From NCBI GenBank assembly GCA_030146875.1, contig JASLAX010000194.1, forward strand, positions 1 to 39,598: a DNA stretch of 39,598 nucleotides. The letters are read 5' to 3'. Positions 32,684 to 39,598 of the stretch are shown piece by piece. The notes beneath the pieces are model-generated. The model ran no database searches. It had not been told where the DNA came from and worked only from the letters and a program-made list of their open reading frames with translations. The stretch comes from Longimicrobiaceae bacterium (GTDB taxonomy: Bacteria > Gemmatimonadota > Gemmatimonadetes > Longimicrobiales > Longimicrobiaceae). Both the position numbers and the translations under genes were made by a program. The first letter of the stretch is position 1; the number at the start of each line of letters is the position of its first letter.

Positions 32684-33562
32684 GTGAAGGGCAAGCGCGT
32701 AGGGCTGGTCGGACACCCGCGCTACACGCGGCTCGAAGCCGCGCTGACGCGCGTGCTGGAGTTCGCGCGGCGGCACGGGCTGGAGCTGCTGCTGGAGCCG
32801 GCGCTGCTGGAAGCGGCCCCCCCGGGCTATGCGGTGCTGGACGCGGAGGCCTGCCACTCGCTCGACCTGCTGCTGACGCTGGGCGGCGACGGCACGCTCC
32901 TCCGCGGGGCGCGCCTGGTCGCCACGGCCAACGTGCCGGTGCTGGGCATCAACCTGGGCCACCTGGGGTTCCTGACCGCGGCGCTCCCGGACGAGCTGGA
33001 GTCCACGCTCGAGAAGGCCATCCGCGGCGAGGTGGTGATGGACCCGCGCATGGCGCTGGCGGTGGAGGCCGTGGCGGCGAACGGAGAGCCGCGGGGCTCC
33101 TGGGTCGCCCTGAACGACGCCGTCCTGCACAAGGGCGGCGTCGCGCGCGTGATCCGCCTGGAGCTGCGCGCGGCCGACGAGGAGATCGGGACGTACAGCG
33201 CGGACGGGATCATCCTCTCCACGCCCACGGGGTCCACGGCGTACTCGCTCTCCGCGGGGGGCCCCATCGTCTCGCCCGGGCTGGACTGCATCATCGCCAC
33301 GCCCATCTGCCCCCACACGCTCGCCGTGCGCCCGCTGGTGCTCTCCGCCGCCGAGCGGCTGACGGTGGAGGTGCTCTCCCCGAGCGAGGAGCTGATCCTG
33401 ACCATCGACGGCCAGGAGGACGCGCGCCTCTCCCCCGGCGACCGCGTGGTCATCTCCCGCGCAGAGCACCCCGTGCGCCTCGTGCGCCTTCCCGGTCAGA
33501 CGTTCTTCTCGACCCTCCGGCGGAAGCTGCGGTGGGGCGACCTGGTGGAGCGGGAGCGGTAG
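32684..33562 (+). CDS. nadK: NAD kinase
   Basis: The 292-residue enzyme phosphorylates NAD to NADP. It has the G67-G-D-G70 motif in LLLTLGGDGTLLRGA, LGINLGHLGFLTA, LNDAVLHKG with the Asn-Asp pair, and the second Gly-rich segment STPTGSTAYSLSAGGPIV. The GTG start at 32684 is four bases after the dxs stop, so the genes share a transcript. NADP made here supports the reductive steps of the MEP pathway, a plausible reason for the pairing. A clean terminator follows at 33674. Confidence 0.95.
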   Translation: MKGKRVGLVGHPRYTRLEAALTRVLEFARRHGLELLLEPALLEAAPPGYAVLDAEACHSLDLLLTLGGDGTLLRGARLVATANVPVLGINLGHLGFLTAALPDELESTLEKAIRGEVVMDPRMALAVEAVAANGEPRGSWVALNDAVLHKGGVARVIRLELRAADEEIGTYSADGIILSTPTGSTAYSLSAGGPIVSPGLDCIIATPICPHTLAVRPLVLSAAERLTVEVLSPSEELILTIDGQEDARLSPGDRVVISRAEHPVRLVRLPGQTFFSTLRRKLRWGDLVERER

Positions 33563-33673
33563 AGACGACGGCGTCTTCGGCTGGTGCCGCTCGGCGAGGT
33601 TGGACGGTGAGGATGATCGGGTGGCGACCGACACGGACGGACGGCGACGGCGTCCGACGAAACGGAAGACGAG

Positions 33674-33710
33674 GAAGCCCCGGCGGAGGATCTCCGCGCG
33701 GGGCTTCTTT
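33674..33710 (+). terminator. Intrinsic terminator after nadK
   Basis: GAAGCCCC (33674-33681) pairs with GGGGCTTC (33700-33707), with inner GCGGAG/TCCGC, then TTT. It is 111 bases after the nadK stop. The region 33563-33673 before it and 33711-33979 after it shows no gene; the second part holds a REP-like copy at 33803. Confidence 0.75.
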
Positions 33711-33802
33711 GCGTCTGCGGTACGCCTGCGAGTGAATCCGGGGCTCCGGACGGCACGAAGTCCGCCATCGCGGTCCACATCCGCCGCTCCGATCCCGTAG
33801 TG

Positions 33803-33845
33803 CACCCCTCTCCCCTCGTGGGGGAGGGGCCGGGGGTGGGGGGCG
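33803..33845. repeat. REP-like palindromic repeat
   Basis: CACCCCTCTCCCC, loop TCGT, GGGGGAGGGG, then CCGGGGGTGGGGGG. It differs from the copy at 29066 by only a few bases, although 4.7 kb away. Confidence 0.75.
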
Positions 33846-33979
33846 GGCGACGCTGACCAATGCCGCCGAAGCCGTCTGGGATGACGAGGAAAGTCCGCGG
33901 GGCGGAGTCCGCTTCGGAACGTCGCGGACGTGTCGTGCACCGATCTCGCCCTCGTGGGAGGGGGACCGCCCGGGCCCTC

Positions 33980-34567
33980 CTACGGCCGTGGCGGAGGAGG
34001 AGGGGGCGGCGGGGCCTTTCCGCCGGCGGGGGGCACCTGGGGGCGCCAGCCGGGGCGCAGGGTGGTGCCGTCCGGCCGCGCGCCGGCGGCGCTGCGGGGC
34101 GTGTCGCGCGTCTGCGTGCGTGCGGGCTCGACCACGATTCGGGCCTTCGCGGGGATGGTCGCGGCGTCGGGCGGCTCGGCGACGCTTCCCGGCGGCCCCG
34201 GGCCGTCCACGACCGCGCCGGCGGAGGGCGGCGCCTTCCCGGCGTCGCCGTCGGGCGGCGGGGGCCGCTTCCGCGAGTTCCGCGCCTCCACGGAGTCGGC
34301 GATCTCGCGCCAGACGGCCGCCAGGTACTCCGGGTCGCGCGCGTGGGCGGCCACGAAGCCGTCGAGGTGCTTCCGCGTCAGCTTCTCGCCCTTCAGCAGC
34401 TCCGCGCGCTTCCGCTGCGCGTCGGCCGCGCTGTCGGGGATCGCGCGCATCGCCACGTTCACCTTCACGAAGCGGTCGCGCGGCATGGCGGCCGCCGCGC
34501 CCCCGCCGCGGTCGCAGCCGGCGAGGGAGAGTCCGAGGAGCACCAGCGGAAGGACGGTTCGGCGCAA
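33980..34567 (-). CDS. Lipoprotein with DUF4296-like helical domain and Pro-rich tail
   Basis: The 195-residue protein has no ATG or GTG at the right place. TTG at 34565-34567 gives RRTVLPLVLLGLSLAGC, a faultless lipoprotein signal peptide with the lipid-modified Cys at residue 18. A short helical domain follows at about residues 28-95 (DRFVKVNVAMRAIPDSAADA ... KLTRKHLDGFVAAHARDPEY, AVWREIADSVEARN), resembling the small DUF4296-type modules. The rest is Pro/Ala/Gly-rich and disordered, ending in a run of eight prolines (APPPPPPPPRP). Function unknown; an envelope location is likely. It is transcribed away from the carboxypeptidase gene. Confidence 0.6.
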   Translation of the reverse strand: MRRTVLPLVLLGLSLAGCDRGGGAAAAMPRDRFVKVNVAMRAIPDSAADAQRKRAELLKGEKLTRKHLDGFVAAHARDPEYLAAVWREIADSVEARNSRKRPPPPDGDAGKAPPSAGAVVDGPGPPGSVAEPPDAATIPAKARIVVEPARTQTRDTPRSAAGARPDGTTLRPGWRPQVPPAGGKAPPPPPPPPRP

Positions 34568-34768
34568 GGGAGCTTCGGGAGCGCGGGGAAAGCGGCGACG
34601 GGCGACGGGCCTCGTCCGCGACGGCGGCGGGCCTGGGACGACGCTACCCGGAGCCGGAAGGCCTGTCAAGCGCCCGCGCGTTGCGGCGGCACGCGCGGCT
34701 CCGTAGCTTCGGTGCGCGCCCCCCGGGGACGCTTCGCCCCGCCATCCCGCACCCGCACCACGCCCAGC

Positions 34769-37315
34769 ATGCCACCGACCCCATCCCGCGCCCGCCCGCT
34801 GCTGGCGGCGCTCCTCCTGGCCTCCGCGCCGGTGGCGCCCCGCGCCGCGAGCGCGCAGGCGGCGCCCCCGTCGCCCGCGGAGGTGCTGGGCCACGCGCTC
34901 GGCGAGCGGTTCACGCCGCACGCGGGGGTGCGCGAGTACGCCCGCGCGCTGGACGCGGCCTCCCCGCTGGTGGAGTACCGTCCGTACGGGCGCACCAACG
35001 AAGGGCGCGAGCTCTTCCAGCTCGTGGTGGCCTCGGCGGAGAACCTGCGCCGGCTGCCGCAGGTCCTGGCGGCCAACGCCGAGCTGACGCGGCCCGAGAC
35101 CTCGGCCGCGCGCGCCGCGGAGATCGCGGCGACCAACCCGGCGGTGGTCTACTTCTCGTACGGCGTGCACGGGAACGAGTCGTCCTCCAGCGAGGCGGCC
35201 ATGTGGACGGCGTGGGACCTGGCGCGGGGAGCGCCCGAGGTGCGCGGCGTGCTGGACTCGGTGGTCGTGGTCATGGACCCCGTCAGCAACCCCGACGGGC
35301 GCGACCGCTACGTGCAGTGGTTCCATTCGGTGATGAGCGCGTCGCCCAACGCGAACCCGCAGGCGCGCGAGCACGACGAGCCGTGGCCGGGCGGCCGCTT
35401 CAACCACTACTACTTCGACCTGAACCGCGACTGGGCGTGGTCCACGCAGGTGGAGACGCGCGCGCGGCTGGCGACGTGGTGGACGTGGAACCCGCAGGTG
35501 CACGTGGACTTCCACGAGATGTACTACAACTCGTCGTACTTCTTCTTCCCCGCCGCGGCGCCCATCAACCCCATCTACCCGGAGCACATCCTGGCCTGGG
35601 GGAAGCGCTTCGGCGAGGGGAACGCGCGCGCCTTCGACGCCCGCGGCTGGGCGTACTTCACGGGCGAGGACTTCGACCTGTTCTACCCCGGCTACGGCGA
35701 CTCCTGGCCGTCGCTCACGGGGGCGGTGGGGATGACGTACGAGCAGGCCGGCCACGCGGCGGCCGGGCTGGCGATCGAGCAGGAGTCGGGCGACACGCTC
35801 ACCCTGCACGACCGCGCCCAGCACCACCGCGCGGCGGGGCAGGCGACGCTCCGCACCGTCGCGGCGGGCAAGTCGCGCCTGCTGACGGACTTCGCCGCCG
35901 GGCAGCGCTCGGTGGACCGGGGGCACCCCGACTTCCTGATCGTCCCCGGCAGCGACCCGTCGCGCGCCGAGGAGATGGTGGCGCACCTGCGCCGACAGGG
36001 GATCGAGGTGGACCGCGCCGGCTCGCCGTTCGCCGCGCGGGCGGACGCGCACCCCGGCTTCGCGGCGCGGGCGCAGTTCCCCGCGGGCACGTACCGCGTG
36101 CGCGCCCGGCAGCCCCGCGGCCGCCTGGCCGTGACGCTGCTGCAGCCCGAGACGGAGCTGAAGGCCGAGTTCTCGTACGACGTGAGCGCGTGGTCGCTGC
36201 CGTACGCGTACGGGGTGGCCGCGTACCGGGTGCAGGGCACGCCCGCGGCCGGCTGGAGCGCCGTCCCCGCCCCGGCGGAGGCGGGCACGCCGTCCACGGT
36301 CGCCGCGCGGCCGGCGGGCTACGGCTACCTGGTCGCGCCGGGCGACGCGAACGCCCCGGGGATGCTGCGCTTCCTGCAGTCCGGCGGGCGCGCGCGCGTC
36401 CTGGGCAAGCCGTCCACCTTCGCGGGGCGGCGCTGGCCGGGCGGCACCTGGTTCGTCCCGTCCGCCGGCAACGACTCGGTCCAGGCGCGCCTGACCCGCG
36501 CCGGCCTGGGCGCCGCCGCGGTGCCGGTGCAGTCCGGCCTGGCCGAGTCCGGCATCGACCTGGGGAGCGACCGGGTGGCCACCGTCCGGGCGCCCCGCGT
36601 GGCGGTGATGGCGGGCCCCGGCGTCTCCGCCACGTCCTTCGGCGCGCTCTGGTGGTACCTGGACCGCGAGCTGGGCCTGCGCTTCGACGCCGTGGACCCC
36701 GCCGACGTGCCGAACCTGGACCTCTCGAAGTACGACGTGATCCTGCTCCCCGACGCCTCCGGCCGCGCCCTGGCCAAGCCGACGGCGGACGCGGTGAAGG
36801 CGTGGGTGGAGCGCGGCGGCCGGCTGGTGGCCGTGGCGGGCGGGGCGCAGGCGGCGGCGGGCGTCTTCGAGGTGAAGGTGCGCGAGCCGGCGAAGGGCGA
36901 CACCGCCCGCGCGCGCCTGCTGGCGGGCCGCGAGGAGCGCCAGCGCACGGAGTGGCGGCAGGAGGTCCCGGGGACCATCCTCCCCCTCCGCCTGGACCCG
37001 GCGCACCCGCTCGCCTTCGGGGCGGGGGTGGACGGCGACTCAGTGCGCACCTTCGCGCTGCACCAGGGCTCGCTGGTCTTCGAGCCGGCCGAGGGCGTGG
37101 AGACGGTGGCGTACTACCCCGAGCGCCTGACGCGCATCTCCGGCGTGATCTCGCCCGAGAACCTGAAGCGGCTGGAGCAGGGATCGTGGCTGGTCACCAA
37201 GCGCGTGGGCAGCGGCAGCGTCGTCCTGTTCGCCGACGACCCGCTCTTCCGAGCCTTCTGGCGCTCCACCGAGCCTCTGCTGGTCAACGCCCTGCTCCTG
37301 CGCGGCGTGCCCTGA
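34769..37315 (+). CDS. Exported M14-family zinc carboxypeptidase
   Basis: The 848-residue protein has a signal peptide (LLAALLLASAPVAPRAASAQ). The peptidase domain at about residues 50-340 shows the zinc pair H134-G-N-E137 in GVHGNESSSSEA, then DPVSNPDGRDRYV and FDLNRDWAWSTQ. The third metal histidine is H245 or H249 in VHVDFHEMY, and the catalytic glutamate is E325 in GMTYEQAGHAA. After it comes a long C-terminal region with strand-turn patterns and a segment (KYDVILLPDASG ... VKAWVERGGRLVAVAGG) that resembles a glutamine-amidotransferase-like fold. This domain pair is common in secreted M14 proteins of soil bacteria. The start ATG at 34769 is the only one placed in front of the signal peptide. 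It should act on peptides or cell-wall fragments outside the cytoplasm. Confidence 0.88.
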   Translation: MPPTPSRARPLLAALLLASAPVAPRAASAQAAPPSPAEVLGHALGERFTPHAGVREYARALDAASPLVEYRPYGRTNEGRELFQLVVASAENLRRLPQVLAANAELTRPETSAARAAEIAATNPAVVYFSYGVHGNESSSSEAAMWTAWDLARGAPEVRGVLDSVVVVMDPVSNPDGRDRYVQWFHSVMSASPNANPQAREHDEPWPGGRFNHYYFDLNRDWAWSTQVETRARLATWWTWNPQVHVDFHEMYYNSSYFFFPAAAPINPIYPEHILAWGKRFGEGNARAFDARGWAYFTGEDFDLFYPGYGDSWPSLTGAVGMTYEQAGHAAAGLAIEQESGDTLTLHDRAQHHRAAGQATLRTVAAGKSRLLTDFAAGQRSVDRGHPDFLIVPGSDPSRAEEMVAHLRRQGIEVDRAGSPFAARADAHPGFAARAQFPAGTYRVRARQPRGRLAVTLLQPETELKAEFSYDVSAWSLPYAYGVAAYRVQGTPAAGWSAVPAPAEAGTPSTVAARPAGYGYLVAPGDANAPGMLRFLQSGGRARVLGKPSTFAGRRWPGGTWFVPSAGNDSVQARLTRAGLGAAAVPVQSGLAESGIDLGSDRVATVRAPRVAVMAGPGVSATSFGALWWYLDRELGLRFDAVDPADVPNLDLSKYDVILLPDASGRALAKPTADAVKAWVERGGRLVAVAGGAQAAAGVFEVKVREPAKGDTARARLLAGREERQRTEWRQEVPGTILPLRLDPAHPLAFGAGVDGDSVRTFALHQGSLVFEPAEGVETVAYYPERLTRISGVISPENLKRLEQGSWLVTKRVGSGSVVLFADDPLFRAFWRSTEPLLVNALLLRGVP

Positions 37316-37346
37316 CACGGCCGTCCGCCGTCCTCCGCGCAACCGG

Positions 37347-37372
37347 GCCCCCGTCGCACTCGCGGCGGGGGC
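37347..37372 (+). terminator. Hairpin after the carboxypeptidase gene
   Basis: GCCCCCG (37347-37353) pairs with CGGGGGC (37366-37372), with a further CGC/GCG inside. No U-tract. Confidence 0.5.
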
Positions 37373-37395
37373 TCGGCGCGTCGGGTCGGGTGCGG

Positions 37396-37425
37396 CTGTC
37401 ACAGAAAACTTTTCCGGACGTTAAT
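37396..37425 (+). promoter_or_regulatory. Possible promoter of the first RiPP-like precursor
   Basis: CTGTCA (37396-37401), 18 bases, GTTAAT (37420-37425), lying in a noticeably AT-richer patch. It is less convincing than the promoter of the second unit but similarly placed, about 150 bases before the ATG. Confidence 0.4.
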
Positions 37426-37574
37426 TGCACGACGGCGATGCGGAATGGAGCGATGCTCCACCGGATCTCGTCTGCTGGTAAGCACATCCCAAGCCCTGGA
37501 GCACTCCTCCAGATGGCGGGAGGCGCACCTTCCGCGTCTCCTCGCTCCCAACCCCCTCCTCCGGAGAACCGATC

Positions 37575-37736
37575 ATGTCGCTCAACGCCAAGCACATCCT
37601 GTCCCTCGATACGGACGACCTGCTCGTGGAGTCGTTCCCCATCAGCGAGACGACCCCGGTCACTCTCTTCGGCGACCCGCTTGTGATCAACAACGGCGTT
37701 TCCAACTGCTTCCCGACCTGCAACGAGTACTGCTAA
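37575..37736 (+). CDS. Lanthipeptide-like RiPP precursor 1
   Basis: The 53-residue peptide has a leader MSLNAKHILSLDTDDLLVES followed by FPISET. The core has three cysteines at the very end (SNCFPTCNEYC) with Thr and Ser ahead of them, as in thioether-bridged peptides. The leader motif LSLxTDDLLVESF resembles the class I (pinensin-like) leaders of Bacteroidota and Longimicrobium-type bacteria. CGGAG (37562-37566) precedes the ATG. The second precursor 285 bases downstream has the same leader but a different core. No LanB, LanC, protease or exporter gene is in the window, so modification is predicted, not seen. Confidence 0.75.
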   Translation: MSLNAKHILSLDTDDLLVESFPISETTPVTLFGDPLVINNGVSNCFPTCNEYC

Positions 37737-37751
37737 AACCCACCGCAGTCC

Positions 37752-37789
37752 ACGAAGCCTCCGCGGCCCCCCAGCCGCGGAGGCTTCGT
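37752..37789 (+). terminator. Terminator of precursor 1
   Basis: ACGAAGCCTCCGCGGC (37752-37767) pairs perfectly with GCCGCGGAGGCTTCGT (37774-37789). The stem is the same as the one at 38234-38270, only the loop differs. Confidence 0.75.
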
Positions 37790-37867
37790 CGTGTCCGGCA
37801 CGCGCGGTGGCGGGAGCCGGTGACGTCGGCTGTACGCTTCAATGGCCATACGTAATCCGACGTAATT

Positions 37868-37896
37868 TTGCCAAACGTGGTGGAGATATGTAGATT
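37868..37896 (+). promoter_or_regulatory. Promoter of RiPP-like precursor 2
   Basis: TTGCCA (37868-37873), 17 bases, TAGATT (37891-37896). Just upstream ACGTAAT occurs twice within 15 bases (37852-37866), a possible operator. The leader to the ATG is about 120 bases. Confidence 0.65.
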
Positions 37897-38021
37897 CACG
37901 GTGTCATCACCTCTCTCGACGTACGGCGATCGCGCCTGGTTGGGGTGAGCTCCCAGGTGGCGATCCTCCCCAGCGCGCCTTCCGCGCCTCCGCTCCATCA
38001 CCCCTTCTCCGAGGACCGATC

Positions 38022-38216
38022 ATGTCGCTCAACACCAGCCGCAGCCTCTCGCTCAACACCGACGACCTGCTCGTGGAGTCGTTCTCCACCAGCGAGACGA
38101 GCCAGGAACTGCTCACCAACCAGCAGGTGATCGGGATCGGGGGCGTCTCCGAGTGGCCGATGATCTGCTCCTGTTTCGGCACCTGCGACGCCGGGTGCAA
38201 CTCCGTCGCCTACTGA
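38022..38216 (+). CDS. Lanthipeptide-like RiPP precursor 2
   Basis: The 64-residue paralogue of the first precursor has the leader MSLNTSRSLSLNTDDLLVES followed by FSTSET. The core differs in length and sequence and ends with four cysteines in WPMICSCFGTCDAGCNSVAY. Ser and Thr residues interleave with the cysteines. The start is preceded by the same GAGGACCGATC/GAGAACCGATC context as precursor 1 and by a Pro-codon-like CT-rich leader. The conserved leader and diversified core fit a peptide family processed by one shared enzyme set encoded elsewhere in the genome. Confidence 0.78.
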   Translation: MSLNTSRSLSLNTDDLLVESFSTSETSQELLTNQQVIGIGGVSEWPMICSCFGTCDAGCNSVAY

Positions 38217-38233
38217 TCGCTCGCTCGCGATGC

Positions 38234-38270
38234 ACGAAGCCTCCGCGGCTCGCAGCCGCGGAGGCTTCGT
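38234..38270 (+). terminator. Terminator of precursor 2
   Basis: ACGAAGCCTCCGCGGC pairs with GCCGCGGAGGCTTCGT across a five-base loop; it is a copy of the precursor 1 terminator. Confidence 0.75.
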
Positions 38271-38855
38271 CGCGTCGGCGCACGTCTCGACGCCGCGGTG
38301 CGCTCGGCCGGCGGCGAGAAGGGCACGCGGAGACGCGGAGGGCGCGGAGACGCGGAGGGTTCCGTCGCCTCGCCGCCTTCCGTCTGGTGCCGAGACGACA
38401 CGGAAGAGGGGGAGTTCAGGGAGTTCTGGGAGTTTGGGGTGTGCGACGACGCCGAGGCCGCGCGCGAATGCAACCCTGAACTCCCTGAACTCTTTTTGAA
38501 CTCCCCTTCCTTTTCGTCGCCCGCCGCACGGGGAGTCCCCCGCGGCAACCCGCTCCGATGGCTACCCCTCGGCGGAGGCCGTCGCCATCGCCGTTGCCGT
38601 TTCCGCGTCTCCGCGTCCTCCGCGTCTCCGCGTGAGGTCGTCGCAGCCGGCGCTCCGGCATTGGGCCGCGGGATACGACCGACACGCGTAAACGGCGGAC
38701 ACACCGCGATTTCGGCAGGTTTTCCGGGCACGGAACTGGCTTTTCTCCGTGGGCAGCAGAGGGGCGGCCGAGCACGGCATCGTGGGTTTCCCGGACATTT
38801 CCGGCCCGCGCCCCCTGGGACGACGAGTCCCGGACCCGGAGATCGAGGAGCGACG
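38271..38855. other. Repeat-rich interval upstream of clpB
   Basis: These 585 bases contain no credible gene. They carry iterated short repeats: ACGCGGAGACGCGGAG-type units at 38328-38360 and the opposite orientation at 38605-38635, and GGGAGTTC(A/T)GGGAGTT units at 38410-38436 facing AACTCCCTGAACTC at 38478-38505. A further palindrome CCGGGACTCG-type (GGGACGACGAGTCCCGG) lies at 38817-38833. A promoter for clpB could not be assigned. Confidence 0.6.
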
Positions 38856-39598
38856 ATGATCAACTTCGACCGGCTGACCGTCAAAACGGCAGAGGCGATC
38901 CAGGAGGCGGCGAACGCCGCGCGGAAGGCGGGGAACCCAGCGATCGAGGACGTGCACCTGCTCGACGCCTTGATCGGGCAGGAGGAGGGGATCGTGGTGC
39001 CCATCCTCCAGAAGGTCGGCGTCAACGTCGCGCGCCTGACGGCGGAGACCGACGCGGCCGTGGCGCGGCTGCCCAAGCAGAGCGGCGGCTCCGCCCCCAC
39101 CATCTCGCGCGAGCTGAACGAGATCCTGGACCGCGCCGAGAAGGAGGCGCACGGCCTGAAGGACGAGTACGTCTCCACCGAGCACCTGCTGCTGGCGCTG
39201 GCCGAGCAGAAGGGCTCCACCACGCGCGACCTGCTCCACGCCCAGGGCGCCGACCGCGAGTCGCTGGCCGAGGCGCTGCGCCAGGTCCGCGGCTCGCACA
39301 CCGTGACCGACCAGAACCCCGAGGAGAAGTACCAGGCGCTCCAGCGCTACTCGGTGGACCTGACCGAGCGCGCCCGGCGCGGCAAGCTGGACCCGGTGAT
39401 CGGGCGCGACGAGGAGGTGCGGCGCGTGGTGCAGGTGCTGTCCCGGCGCACGAAGAACAACCCCGTGCTGATCGGCGAGCCCGGGGTGGGGAAGACGGCG
39501 ATCGTGGAGGGGCTGGCCCAGCGCATCGTGAACGGCGACGTGCCCGAGGGGCTGCGCGACAAGACGCTGGTGTCGCTGGACATCGGCGCCATGCTGGC
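38856..39598 (+). CDS. clpB: ATP-dependent chaperone ClpB, N-terminal part
   Basis: The window ends inside this gene after 247 codons. Seen are the N-terminal Clp domain (FDRLTVKTAEAIQEAANAAR, and the second repeat STEHLLLALAEQKGSTTRDL), then YSVDLTERARRGKLDPVIGR and the first Walker A motif GEPGVGKTAIVEG of AAA domain 1. The middle coiled coil and second AAA domain lie outside the window. The start GIn-rich linker and RDEEVRRVVQVLSRRTKNNP are those of ClpB rather than ClpA or ClpC; ClpB and DnaK together dissolve protein aggregates. GAGGAG (38845-38850) lies five bases before the ATG. I see no CIRCE element here, in contrast to groESL. Confidence 0.93.
   Translation, partial: MINFDRLTVKTAEAIQEAANAARKAGNPAIEDVHLLDALIGQEEGIVVPILQKVGVNVARLTAETDAAVARLPKQSGGSAPTISRELNEILDRAEKEAHGLKDEYVSTEHLLLALAEQKGSTTRDLLHAQGADRESLAEALRQVRGSHTVTDQNPEEKYQALQRYSVDLTERARRGKLDPVIGRDEEVRRVVQVLSRRTKNNPVLIGEPGVGKTAIVEGLAQRIVNGDVPEGLRDKTLVSLDIGAML

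Noticed and set aside
33860..34768. N-terminal extension of the M14 peptidase by about 300 residues
   Set aside because: The upstream residues are Arg/Gly-rich, overlap the minus-strand lipoprotein gene, and would bury the signal peptide that starts at 34769.
38210..39301. Minus-strand frame of 363 codons across the repeats and clpB
   Set aside because: It is antisense to clpB, and its middle part is a translation of the ACGCGGAG repeats.

Overview
The window is a high-GC chromosomal segment of a Gram-negative-type bacterium. Lipoprotein and signal-peptide genes, a groESL operon under CIRCE, peptides of the type LSL-x-TDDLLVESF followed by Cys-rich tails, and many GC-rich interspersed hairpins together fit the Gemmatimonadota, most plausibly a Longimicrobium relative. 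This taxonomic call is inference; no rRNA is present to confirm it.

Layout. (1) 0-5.1 kb: the end of an amidohydrolase, then a five-gene overlapping operon: B12-binding mutase subunit, acyl-CoA carboxylase beta subunit, Uma2-family protein, YcxB-like membrane protein, AtuA/DUF1446 protein. It looks like branched-chain or isoprenoid acyl-CoA catabolism. (2) 5.3-8.7 kb: ribonuclease Z, then groES-groEL with a sigma70-type promoter and a perfect CIRCE operator. (3) 8.6-15.7 kb: an accessory region of exported proteins. It holds a lipoprotein metalloprotease, twin 95-residue secreted proteins, a beta-propeller lipoprotein coupled to a DsbA-like thiol oxidoreductase, a divergent 48-residue double-glycine-leader peptide, a propeller remnant, and a Cys-rich secreted protein followed by a second propeller. 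(4) 15.7-25.7 kb: the translation cluster thrS-infC-rpmI-rplT-pheS-pheT in the order known from E. coli, followed by a coiled-coil gene, zapA and rny. infC starts with ATT. A free-standing copy of the PheS N-terminal domain sits between rplT and pheS. (5) 25.9-33.6 kb: ymdB-type phosphoesterase, folD, xseA, xseB, ispA-type prenyl synthase, dxs and nadK. (6) 33.9-37.3 kb: a lipoprotein on the minus strand and an exported M14 carboxypeptidase. (7) 37.4-38.3 kb: two tandem, self-contained transcription units, each encoding a lanthipeptide-like precursor and each closed by nearly the same terminator. (8) 38.9 kb to the end: the start of clpB.

The most interesting material is the pair of orphan RiPP-like precursor units, the repeated 'small secreted Cys protein + beta-propeller' module with its thiol oxidoreductase and double-glycine peptide, the orphan PheS N-domain gene, and two leader regions with intrinsic terminators (upstream of infC and rny). 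Several promoters share the form TTGNCA-like, 17 bp, TAGATT. Two families of dispersed hairpin repeats occupy the intergenic DNA.

All identifications come from reading motifs by eye. No database search or folding program was run.
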